Of a DNA stretch of 64,000 nt, positions 41,535-52,874 are shown piece after piece. The notes under the pieces are model-generated. The model did not search any database. It was not told where the DNA came from and worked only from the letters and a program-made list of their open reading frames with translations. The stretch comes from Siphonodentalium dalli (lineage: Eukaryota; Mollusca; Scaphopoda; Gadilida; Siphonodentaliidae). Position 1 is the stretch's first letter. Each line of letters begins with the position of its first letter. The DNA lies in NCBI GenBank assembly GCA_032622095.1, contig CP136064.1:190577794-190641793 (forward strand), in the 5' to 3' direction. The position numbers were made by a program, and so were the translations under genes.

Positions 41535-42175
41535 TTATAGAGTTTGCTGATTATTTTGGTGTCGAATCAAATAAAACTCAGTAAAAAAAAAATATAAAAA
41601 CTAAAAAAGTTTATTGGTACCAAAATCCAATATCTGGATTATAACCAGGAATGTGACCTAATTGTGAACATAACATAGCATATAAAGTGCAAAAGGTGTG
41701 ACAAATAACAATGTAACAGAAATAAAGAACAAAAAATGAAACATATTTAACACTTAAATGATGGGAGCTGTGTGCTGGTGCAGCATTAAAGATCCTGCTA
41801 ATATATTCAATAGTTGTATTCACTGTGCAGTCTGGAGTAAACTAAATACCCTCATAAAAAGTGGGTCTGATGACCTTTCGTAGAGTTTTCATTTCCCAAC
41901 ACCAGGATTGCACATCAGTAGCGCCAATCAGAACTCACTATTAGTAGCACCATGATAAAGGAGTACAATTAAAATGATTAACATAGCGCAATGTGATGTA
42001 ATTCGGGGGAATACCGCAAGCCTTCTGAGAAATGAAAAGTTGGCAGGAATACGATAGACTCAGTATCCGTATGAATCTGAGTGTATGTTTACAAAGACTG
42101 ACTCACTGTGCTAACAAATCATTTATAATGATATAAATAATGTTTATTTATTGCGACAAAACTACTGAAGCTAAC
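41535..42175. other. No gene seen
   Basis: Contains a remnant of the hairpin MITE family near 41755-41800 (GGGAGCTGTGTGCTGGTGCA then GCATTAAAGATCCTG). Confidence 0.4.
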
Positions 42176-42423
42176 TTAACCCTTCTATAACTGGAGCTTC
42201 CTGAAATTTTGCGAAACCCGTGCCAGAGCATTCTCTTATATATGCAAGTCTCCCATAGGAAGCCTTGCATATATAAGAGAATGCATTGGCCTAACAATGT
42301 TTACATTGACCTTGTATGCCAGTACATTTTCTTATATATGCGAGGCTCCGCTTATATAAGAGAATGCACTGGCACATGATCTTTAATGCTGCACCAGCGC
42401 AGCTCCCGCAATGAAAGGATTAA
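42176..42423. mobile_element. piggyBac-like hairpin MITE, copy e
   Basis: TTAACCCTTCTATAACTGGA to ATGAAAGGATTAA; two hairpins with the family arms (GCATTCTCTTATATATGC) and CTCCCATAGGAAG-type tip. Confidence 0.78.
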
Positions 42424-42859
42424 TATTATAAACTATTAAAGTTAATGTAATAATCACGAAGTATGTGGACCAATTACATCATAATTATTTACTACTAAAG
42501 CTTCACCTTGTTATTTACATACTAAGTGTGATTATCACTAAATCCAGCATTCTGATTGGTCGGCGCCCACGTGGCTAGTTGCAATTATTTCTCGGTTATA
42601 GCGCAACAGCTCATAACTGCAGCATCATAATTACATCGACGCGTCATAGGTTTTGGAAAGACGAACGCATAATGTTTTGGGCGCATTTGGACTCACGCAG
42701 GATTGACTTAATAAATCATCGGGTTTCAATATAAAGAGAAATTGTTCCTGTTAACTTTTTCCAAGGGTGCTATGGGATATTTTAGGCTGGTTTTGTCACG
42801 ATACACTTTTCGATTTAAATACATTTACAAAAGTGGCTTTTTCGCTAAATGTATATAAA

Positions 42860-42996
42860 TATAAGGATTAACTGTCATGTGGACTGTTTTTATGGAGATG
42901 TAACCGTGAGGTAAGTGGTCATTTACACAAGTTATGACCACTTACCTCACGGTTACATCTCCATAAAAACAGTCCACATGACAGTTAATCCTTATA
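42860..42996. mobile_element. Near-perfect palindromic MITE (137 bp)
   Basis: Arms TATAAGGATTAACTGTCATG ... CATGACAGTTAATCCTTATA of about 63 bp around an 11-base loop (TTACACAAGTT). A possible ATAAAT duplication flanks it. Confidence 0.75.
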
Positions 42997-43159
42997 TAAA
43001 TTTTAATTTAGAGAAATTTTAATAGGAAGGCTATAAGTGCCATATATCAGTGATGAAAAGCAAACTAAAATAGACTGCTATTAGTGCATGTTGAGTTCGT
43101 ACAAATAACCCTCAAACATTACCACACTCCAGAAGGTAAAACCGGATATTCAAAAAAAG

Positions 43160-44100
43160 AAGACTACCGTCTATCTGCGTTTCCCCTTCAGATCATATCT
43201 TAATAAAAGGTCACTGACCAAAATGTCCCCCGTTGAAGGTGGCAGGGAGGAGTTGGTTACACCAATATGATACAAAGTGAATATTCATGAAATATATCAT
43301 AAATATGTTGCACATATTCGATGTGTCAGTAACAATGTCCTGAAGTTTTAGGTAAATAGGATACAAACTATAGGAGAAATTTATTTCACAGTTAAGGCAC
43401 CCAAGTGCATATTCACTCAAAATTGTTCTGTGCATATTCACTTAAAATTGTTCCAAGTTGAGAAAGGGTCAATAACTGTCAAATAAAAACATTTTCCATC
43501 AACACAATACCTGTTCAATGTCTAGGTTCAATGCGTCAGTGCCAGTAATAATGTCCTGCAGTTTTAGGTAAACAGGATATAAACTGTCTGAGGAGTTGAT
43601 TTCACAGTTAATGCAGCCAAGTTCACTCAAAATTTTCTAAGTTGAGAAAGGGTCAATAACTCTAAAATAAAAAAACATTGTCCATCAACACTATACCTGT
43701 TTCGCATCTTCAATATGACAGTAACAATGTCCTGAAGTTTTAGGTACACAAATTGTAAGAGAAGTTGATTTCACAGTTAACCCTTTCATGACGGGAGCCC
43801 CACTGGTATAGCCTTAAAGATCCTGTGCCAGTGTATTCTCTTATATATGCAATATTCCCTATGGAAGACTTGCATATATAAGAGAATGTATTCGCCCAGA
43901 GTTTTTGCAAAATTTCAGGAAGCTCCAGTCATGGAAGAGCTAAGTGCATATTCAATCAAAATGTTTGAGAAAGGGTCAATAACTCTAAAATAGTAAAAAA
44001 CATTTTTGGTCAACACAATACCTATTGCACATCCTCAAAGTGTCAGTAACAATCTCCTGACATTTTAGGTAAATAGAACTGTAGGACGAGTTGATTAGTC
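43160..44100 (+). repeat. Minisatellite-bearing repeat R4, copy 1
   Basis: Starts AAAAGGTCACTGACCAAAAT with TGTCCCCCG, then about four ~180-bp units marked GTTGAGAAAGGGTCAATAAC and AATGTCCTGAAGTTTTAGGT. A hairpin MITE (43777-43943) is inserted. Confidence 0.7.
43777..43943. mobile_element. piggyBac-like hairpin MITE, copy f
   Basis: TTAACCCTTTCATGACGGGA to a degenerate right end near GGAAGAGCTAAG; one hairpin with GTGTATTCTCTTATATATGC arms. Confidence 0.7.
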
Positions 44101-44120
44101 GTTTATGTAGGGCATTACTG

Positions 44121-46250
44121 TAGATATCAAACTGCTAAAAAAATCAGGTCATTTAGAGCTAGTCTAAGCTTCCGCACTGAGTAAAATGAAAACAAAATAT
44201 AAAAAAATCAGCTATTTAATTAAAGACACGGGAGGCGTTCATGATGATTCTTGCTATGAAAATAGTCGCATTCATTAAAACTGCCATAAACAGAAAGCAT
44301 ATTAAAATATAGACAGACCTTGTTCTTATACCAATCATAAATATCGCGTAAATCAGGTAGTACAGCTATTCAGAAGAACCACCATGCTTTTTCAGATTAA
44401 ATTCCAAAGATCAATATCAGGTTTAATGTGTTCAAGAACCTAAAAACTCTTCAAATCATTCATTGTAGGTTTCCTTGAAACATCTCGGTCTAGCGACTCT
44501 CATGGGACAAATTATTTCAAATGGGAGGAATCGCGCCAATGAAATTACTCGTGCATCGAAGAATGCGTTGCTTCAACCAATCAATAGCTTCCTGTAAAAT
44601 CGATTAATATTCACAGCTACAACTGCAGTGTTTTACTGCAGTCTCATGAAGTTATCATAGACTAAGTGTTAGCATCGCACATCTTAACTGATCAAGCATC
44701 GTATATTCAAAATCAAACTAATGTACGTTAGGTCATAATTGGGGAATGGCCAGACAGGACAAGTATGCATATTAGAATTGTATTTCCATAGATATTCAAA
44801 ATTTATAAATCTAGTTTGTATTTTCTCCTTACATATGGATAATTACGTCACGTGCCAAATAAGGATACTTCACATGTATTTATTTCTTAAATATTCATTT
44901 CATTGTTCTTGATTATATAGTATCTGAACAGTGAAACTTCTGTATATAGTGAAGAAATTAAACACGCATTTTATTGAACGAAAATTTGTTTGAGGAAAAT
45001 TAGTGACCACTCTTGTGTTTACGTGCATGTTTACATGACATCAGGAGCATGTGCATAGATCTATGTGCGGGTCACAGTTATAAACATTGCCTTATTTTGA
45101 TACATGAACACAAAATGGAGATTCCCCCTTCATCCCTGAATTAGTTAGAATGTGTGTGCAATTTTGGTGTAAACCATGTAGTTCAAAATGTCTGGACAGA
45201 TAACTTTTGGAAATATATTAATATCGCAATTCTATTTGAACTTCAGCAAATTGCACGGATCAATTTTTTTAACCAGTGATATTCGCAAAATAACATTCCC
45301 ATTTCAGCTTGTCTAAGCTGTTGATATAGTTTGGATTCATATTTACTCACTGAGTGTGTTGCATTCGCAATTAAGACTAATGAGGCATGACAGGAGGTTA
45401 ATTACTTTCATGTTTAGTTTATGATATATATATGCTCATAACATGGTGGCACATTGTGTTGCTAGTCAGGTGACTGTAAACATTGTATACTATCATTATT
45501 ATATACAACCAATATTTACAATACGGTCTCAATATGGTTACTAATTATATTGTTTATCATAAACTCAGAACTTAAATCAATTAAAGCTGCACATAGTGTT
45601 TGGAACATTGAACCTGCAAACCCTAAATATTACAACCATTGACCACTTTAGCTGTTTAGTAAGGGTAATTTAAAGTTATTCTGAAAACAAAATAATCTAT
45701 TGTTTTTTTAATCACCATTGTTGTGGCTAAAGAAAGTCCATTTCGGGCAAAAATATGTCAAGGTAGTACCTAGTATCGCTGATTCGCCTTAATTGCTTTT
45801 AAGTTGAACGGTGTTTGTTAAAATTGTCTGAACACATTGTGTGCCTTTAAATATTTTCTAATTGCATGTCACACGTTAGAAAGTAGACCCAGGGCATGGA
45901 AGAGCAAAATTTCTTCCATGTCTTGGATTGAGAACATGGCTGCCTGAGTGTATTTTGTCTCTTCCTTCGTTGTTATTCTTTGTTCTCAATAAAAATTAAA
46001 AAAAATCATATACTTTACTATTAGTATATTTTTGAGGAAATATTCATAATTTGGTAACTTTATTTCTAAGTTATAACCTACAACCAACGCCTTCTGTAAC
46101 TTTAACAAAATATGCATTTTCAAAAGATTTTTCTTGGCTTACATGCCAGACAAGATTTTGGCATGACTTGTGAGAGGATCAAATGGAGCATCAATTTTTT
46201 GCATTTTGTTGGGAAATCAATTTTAAAGTTTCAGCATAAGAATGCTATTA
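44121..46250. other. Mostly unique non-coding DNA
   Basis: Includes a solo MITE end (CATTACTG to 44120) at the left and the second copy of the 37930 segment at 44480-44605. No gene recognised. Confidence 0.45.
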
Positions 46251-47075
46251 CAGTAAAACCTGTCTTGAGAGACCACCGTCAATGGAGACCACCTGCTATT
46301 TCCGACCGCATTTCCTGTTCACCGACTGGTTTATTCTATATATCACCTTCAATGTGCGACCACCTGTCAAACACGACCGCGACCACCTAATATTTGGTTC
46401 AAACACGAATTTCACCTGCATTGAGAGACCACCCCAATTTATTAACGAAGAAAGAAACATAAACGTCGGTTAAACTATGCAGTATTGCATGTGAAAAGAC
46501 ACAAGTTTGATACAAGTTACAACCGGATATGAGTGATCGTCTTCTTCATCAATTTATCTAACCGCTCTGGTAGAGCAACCTCACTATACAAATGTGTGTA
46601 TACAGTTAAACATTAAATGCTAACTGGACACAAAATCCTCTCTGATGGACCCAAATGTCGCATCCACAAATATAAAAATATGAAAGTCGTTGAGTTAAGA
46701 GTTTGAAGTTTGAACAAGCCGTGTCACATAATATTAGTAAGCGAAACCGAAAGTACAAAATACGGAATTTCCGATATGACAAATGGACTTGTCTTAACGT
46801 TTACCTCAGACATAAATGGACACGTTCTGTGCGCGTGCATAATGCGACTCAATGTTATTCAATGTATGCGTGGTATTATCTTATATTTAATTGGCTTCAG
46901 ACTGGAGGACGTTAACAAATTGGTCCTTTGTTAATGCAGACATGGTTCCATATTTGTTTTGACAAATGATTCAATCAGCTCGTTGGAGAACAATTAATTA
47001 ATATAATGAGGGATTATGAGGGATGCCCAAACTGTGAAAAATTGTTTTAGTGGATGCGTGTCCCGCGGCTTACTG

Positions 47076-50000
47076 AGGGGTCATCTCAAAACTCCTATCG
47101 GGAAATCAGCCTATTTCCCGATAGATCCCGATAGCATATATATACAGTTATCGGGAAATTATCGGGAAATGACGCAACGTTTTTCGGGAAATTATCGGAA
47201 TATTTACATAGTCTATCGGGATTCTATCGGAGTTTACTTTCATTTCGGAGTATCATATTCCGAAAACAATGCATGTTGTTTGGAAAGTTTCTGTATCGGG
47301 ATTACTCCCGACTTTTATCGGGATTTTATGTTTTATAGGCCTATCTTTATTATTGATTTAATAGTTTCATAATATGAGAAATCGTTAGTATAAAGTTTTA
47401 CAGTATCAGGGGACACGTGTCGTAGAACTATTATATGTTATACTGTGGTGAACAGTGGGTGCTACGTACAATATCGGTATTTTACCCGGACAATACACCC
47501 CACCCATCGGGAAATCTTCAAAATCAATTCACGGGGAGCATACCCAAATATGAATGCAGTTGTAGGCCAATACTATCTTCAAAGCTTGTGTTTGTAATAT
47601 ATTTAAATACATCCGACTTTTAAATATGGAGGAAATAAAGAAATAAATATATTATGGCAAATGTAAAAGATTTGTATTTAATCGCGAATCGCCGACGACA
47701 CAATTAATGCATGCATAATAAAGTGAAGTCTTAACCTGAGATGTCGTATGTTTACGTTTCTGGGAACAACACATGTGGCATTGCAGAGTAATACGTCTTG
47801 AAGACAAATCGTTATCAGATTTCACACAGTGAACGGATTTATAAAACAATTTCAAACATTGGACAACTCAAGCTTAAAAAAATATCGGGGCCCGTGTACA
47901 CGTATATTCCGAATATACATAGCCTAGGCGAAATTTATATTGCAATGTGCGATGTCCATGCAGCATTTGATGTGCTTTATAACGCAATTGCATTTTTATT
48001 TACCAGCACATGCATGGAAACAACAAATCTCGCCAGTAGACAGCCGTAGAAAGAAAAATATATCTCCACAGTGGGTTTAACTTTAGCCTAAGCAGGAAAT
48101 TTTGCTGTTATGCCTACATTCTGCAGTTTCGGAGGGGGGGGGGGGGTAGATCGATCATGCACGCCATGAATATCTACTCGGTCCTCTACCCTTTAGTCAA
48201 GAGTAGGCTATAGAAATTCCTAACATGACATAATTATGGGGGGGGTGTCCTGCTGTACATGTAAAGTTTTAGCAACATTTAGCAGTAATATTCCATAGTT
48301 TTTTCATGAATTGTAATATGGTAAATAAAGAGCGTCTATAAACAGACCTGTGAAAATATGAATGGAAAATTTCATGTAAATCTGCAGTGCAAAGGCTATA
48401 AATACGCGAAGCAATCATAACATTTAACTGGCAATTAAATGTGCAATCAAGTGCATGAGCTGCTTTTCATATTCTACATTAATTTCGTTTTCTGTAATTA
48501 CTAATAATTATAAGGCTGCATTGATTATTTCGATAAGTTGAACATAGCCTAATTATTAAAATGACTTGCCAATAAATATTATGTCATATATGACGGCATG
48601 ATCGACGCATCGAAATGTGCAGGGATCTTTCGATCATAACTGGGTCAAGTACGAACATTAGGTGCATATGAGGTTCTCGGAGGGGTAAACATTTTTGTCA
48701 CCGCGGACTCGATTATTTTATTCTTGTGTGATTACTAATGTTCACATTCACCGCGCATTATCACTTAGATAGTCTCCAGGAAATACGCCAAATTGTGATG
48801 TGAAAAATTAAAGAAAGAGTATGATTGATAAAAACAATACACAGGAGAAATTATATTTATTGCCCGTAGTTTTGAGAACGAATTTATTCTTGAATGATGA
48901 ATCGAAATCCTGGTGGAATGAATTGTTTACAAGATACTGATGGCGCCAAAAATAAGCGCAAATCTGGTGGGGAAAATCAGCCGAACAATATATTTCTCAA
49001 ACATTGTTTGAAGCAAGATACCTGCGATCGAAAATAAACTATTTGAAGCCCATGTGTAGTAATTATCGTAATCTTATGGCATTTATTTCACATGTTTGGT
49101 AATTTATTCGATTTTTATCAAATATATTTTTTATCACGTTCACTTTGGAACAGTCTATTGCTAGTGTTGAAGGGATACTACCTTTATGAAACCATTTCTT
49201 TTTATGTTTCCTTCAGAGCGTTTCTAGGAGATATGTGCTGTATGAATATGCAAAAATAATTCAATGGACAATTTAATAACTTGGAATCAAAATTGAAACG
49301 TGTAGAGTTTTAATTCTTTTAAACAAGCTTCCACCCCAATAAAAATATGCTTACAAAGGAGGCTGTGGACGAATCCAAAAGTATAAATGACAACAAATAG
49401 AACCGGAAACAGAAACAAATAAACAAAACATGCTCGATTTGTCGATTATCAAAACAGACATAGGCCTAATTGTTCTTGAAATAAAAGGTCAGCTGACCAC
49501 AGTGTCCCCCGAAAATGTGGCAAGTTGATGCCGCTTTGTTAAAGAAATTTTTTTAAATGTTGAAATTTTCTAAGTCGAAAAGGGTTAATAACTCCGTAAA
49601 AAAATAATTTTTCCGTCCTCTATATACATGTTGCACATCTCCAATATGTGGATAACAATACTCTGAAGTTTCAAATATCTACAATCTAGGAGGAGTTGAT
49701 TACACCATGAATGTACCCTCATACAGAAAATTATAAAAAATGTTGAAATTTTCTAAGTCGAAAAGGGTTAATAACTCTGTAAAAAATTTATTTTCCGTCA
49801 TCGATATACATGTTGAACATCTTCAATATATGGGCAACAATATTCTGAAGTTTCAAATCTCTAGGATGAAAACTGTGGGAGGAGTTGATTACACCATGAA
49901 GGTACCCTCATACTGAAAATTATAAAAAATGTTGAAATTTTCTAAGTCGAAAAGGGTTAATAACTCTGTCAAAAAATATTTTTTCCGTCATCTGTATACA

Positions 50001-50412
50001 TGTTGCACATCTTCAATATATGGGCAACAATATTCTGAAGTTTCAAATCTCTGGGATGAAATCTGTTGGAGGAGATGATTACACCATGAAGGTACTCAAA
50101 AGTGTGACGGACGGACGGACGAACGGACGGATGGACGGACCCCGTTTCTATAGTCCCCCGAAAATAAATTTTTCGGGGGACAATAAATGGGTAAATTATC
50201 GGAAAGTTGGCAATACGCTACGTACATTACTTTCGGAAATTTTCGGGAAATCAGCGTGTTATCGAAATATTTAGATGCGGTATCGGAATATTTTCGGGAA
50301 ATGGCGACCGCTCTATCGGAATCTATCGGGAAATTTAGAAGATAGTTTTGAGTTATCGGAATCCTATCGGGATATTTATCGGGATCCCGAAAGTAGTTTT
50401 GAGATGACCCCT
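47076..50412. mobile_element. Nested element with ATCGGGA subterminal arrays
   Basis: TIRs AGGGGTCATCTCAAAACT (47076) and AGTTTTGAGATGACCCCT (ending 50412). Inside both ends, irregular arrays of ATCGGGA/TCCCGAT occur: about ten copies between 47097 and 47515 and about eight, some degenerate, between 50185 and 50400, in both orientations. The interior has no recognised gene. The superfamily is unknown; TSD unclear. Confidence 0.7.
49470..50165 (+). repeat. Minisatellite-bearing repeat R4, copy 2
   Basis: Opens AAAAGGTCAGCTGACCACAG with GTGTCCCCCG; three ~185-bp units marked TTCTAAGTCGAAAAGGGTTA and ATGGGCAACAATATTCTGAA; then (GGAC)n and a hairpin TCCCCCGAAAAT / ATTTTTCGGGGGA. Confidence 0.75.
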
Positions 50413-50717
50413 TAATGTAATTAATTAAAATATACTCGTGTTGTCGTATAAAAGCATTTGATAGTTTGTAAGTTCTTAAACTTCAATCATGGATCGTTTT
50501 TCTACATATGCAACGCCACAGAAAAAACGTTAAATTCTCACTCTTGTTTAAAATGAGATTATATCTTTGTGCTTTTTGAATAGCTGATCCATGTTCTAAT
50601 CAACAATCTTACAGTACATAATTCAATTTTTTTGGTATACCACTCTATTGGAAGACCACCTGTCTTGAAAGACCATTTTTATAAAATGGGTGGTCTCTCA
50701 AGACAGGTTTTACTGTA

Positions 50718-51419
50718 GTAATATGTGAATTTAGCAATCTCAGTACCACTTTATAAATTGAGTGTTGCCAAAATCTGCTTTAAATGATCCACATTTAATC
50801 AGCCTATTTTCATCAAAATCCTCAGAATTATTTTGTAGATAAAATGACTCACAAAACAAAAATTAACTTCCTCAGGTTAGACTGAATTTGAGCTTCAAAT
50901 AGCCCACTGAGGGGAAAGTGCATACAGATTTGTATAACCCATCCAAATTATACCATGGATATGCTTGTGGATAGGTAAATATAGTACACAAATATTCTGT
51001 TTGGCCATATTCTTCAGTTCATCACTGCTCTCTGTACACTTCTTAAATCTGGAATGAAATAACATCAACTACTTCAATATTTGGGAATAATTTGCACATG
51101 TTGGATATCTGAGAAATACTGAAAGAATACAAGCTGAAGTTCCAGCTTCAAAGTAGCAGAATTATTATCAATAAAAGGTCGCTGAACACACATCCCCTTT
51201 TTGGGGAGTTGGCTTTTTATTTTAGTAACAAAGAAGTCAAATTGTGATTTCAAATATGATTTCAACTTGACCTTGACTTGCATGTTCTCTCAAAGATGAA
51301 CTACATAGGCCCTACAATATCAAGAAATTATTTTTTGAATATTTCTCAAGTTATAATCTAGTCTTCTAGAAGTACAACAATTTAAATTTCTAAGTTAAAG
51401 AAGAGCATTACTGGGGTGT
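50718..51419. other. No gene seen
   Basis: Contains an R4-like remnant at 51170-51250 (AATAAAAGGTCGCTGAACAC); a second remnant is at about 51800-51890. Confidence 0.4.
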
Positions 51420-51790
51420 GACAAAATACGCCCGTGGTAATTCCAAAAAAGGGCCATAACGCTGGTGAAAATTGGCAGACGGAACCCAAGTTCGAACTTG
51501 ACCTGTATTTTGGGCTTTAAACTCACATACCAAATTTCATTCGATTGGAGTTCAAATTTACTAATGTTTTCATCCGGAAATGAAAATTAAATGCAAATTC
51601 CGACAAAATGGACTATAACTCTGGTGAAAATTGGCGGGCTGAAACCAAATTCGAACTTGACCTGTATTTTTGGGCTAGTAAACTCCCATACCAAATTTCA
51701 TTCCATTCAGTTCAGACTTACTAAAGTTATCATATCATCCGGAAACGAAAAAAGTGGACAGACAAATAACATAATACGTCCTGTTTTTAA
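51420..51790 (-). repeat. Dispersed repeat family R2, minus copies
   Basis: Two blocks with CTCTGGTGAAAATTGGC / TTCGAACTTGACCTGTATTT / CATACCAAATTTCATTC, the reverse of the 14.5-kb family. Confidence 0.65.
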
Positions 51791-51904
51791 AACTAGCGTA
51801 TAATAACAGGTCGTTGACCCCACATCTTCTGACTTTTTGGGGCCTTGACTCTTTTTAAGAACAAAGAAGTCAAATTATGGCAAAATTTTATTCCAACTTG
51901 ACGG

Positions 51905-52285
51905 GGCACAATTCAAAAGATGTACTTATATAGCACCTATCCCCGTGAGAGCCCTAAGCGCTTCACATTATTACCCCAGCTGTTGAGTAATGCCAAGTCT
52001 TCTGCATTTTTATAGACGCTTCACAAGAGCGGCTTACACGTACCCAACAACCAGGTCCCTATTTCTCATCTCGGTACAATGAAGCGAGCACAGTACTAAT
52101 GACCTTGCCCAAGGTTCGCAACCTGGTGCGAGATTTGAAACAGCCTGTGGCTATATATAACACACTCACTGCTTAATCTGCCAAGCCACTGTTATGGAGA
52201 TGATAGTCCAATGGCAGGGCGTGAACTAATGCCGGTGCGTTGACACCATTACATGTCCGACACTCTAATCACTGGGCTACCATGT
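51905..52285 (-). repeat. tRNA-derived SINE, minus orientation
   Basis: On the minus strand the head reads GGTAGCCCAGTGATTAGAG (A-box-like) followed by a degenerate B box, then a conserved body and a 3' region with TAGGGCTCTCACGGGGATAG. Typical Pol III SINE layout; full length. Confidence 0.65.
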
Positions 52286-52439
52286 CTTAATCTGGCCTGT
52301 GATGACTGAACAAAACCTGTAGCATGTTGATACTTTTCATCCCATTGTTAATTATACAAAAGAACATTCACATCCCATCTTAGATTAGAGATACAATAAA
52401 GGGTGTATTTTACACTCTAATAACACCATAACTTTGGAA

Positions 52440-52536
52440 AATGAAAGTGCCAATGACACTGTAGCTCAACAAAAGGAGGGTTCCAAAGGATTTAGTCATG
52501 CAAAAGAGTAAAATCCAAGATAGCTCCCAGCGGCCA
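52440..52536 (-). repeat. R1 end fragment beside the last SACS-like exon
   Basis: AATGACACTGTAGCTCAAC and TTTAGTCATGCAAAAGAGTA are R1 sequence. It ends about 24 bp from the sacsin-like stop codon, so the 3' UTR probably contains R1. Confidence 0.7.
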
Positions 52537-52559
52537 ATCAATATCCATTTCATAAATAA

Positions 52560-52874
52560 TTACCACCAGAATATCTGTTGTATGACGTCAAATATCTCCT
52601 TTGCTAATTTCATCACACTAATCCCTCTATCTGCTGAGTATGCTAAGGCAGGTATCACTCCACATGCAAGATCTGGATATCTCATCTTGCCATAACTCCC
52701 CGTCTCAGATTCAAATTGATGGAGTAATCTGTGAAGATGATCCTTTTTTTCTCTATCCTCTATTTGCAGCGAATTAAATATAATTGAGAGGTTATGGTGC
52801 TTTAGCTGCATGTCCATGTTTGCATCGGATGCATCCCTTCTGAGTATAACTGCTTTCATCAGTTTCTCAACAGC
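52560..52874 (-). CDS. Sacsin-like gene, last exon (HEPN C-terminal part)
   Basis: Acceptor TTTTCAG on the minus strand (AG = 52876-52875); 104 codons plus TAA at 52562-52560. Shows the RYPD and IP motifs of the sacsin HEPN domain. Confidence 0.85.
   Translation of the reverse strand, partial: AVEKLMKAVILRRDASDANMDMQLKHHNLSIIFNSLQIEDREKKDHLHRLLHQFESETGSYGKMRYPDLACGVIPALAYSADRGISVMKLAKEIFDVIQQIFWW

Larger units (their letters stand above)
46251..50715. mobile_element. Pogo/Tigger-like TIR element, 4.5 kb, without visible transposase
   Basis: CAGTAAAACCTGTCTTGAGA at 46251 mirrors the right end at 50715, and TA flanks both sides (46249-46250, 50716-50717). The left 180 bp hold further GACCACC-type subterminal repeats. 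I see no transposase ORF; the interior is taken up by a nested element at 47076-50412. Confidence 0.75.
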
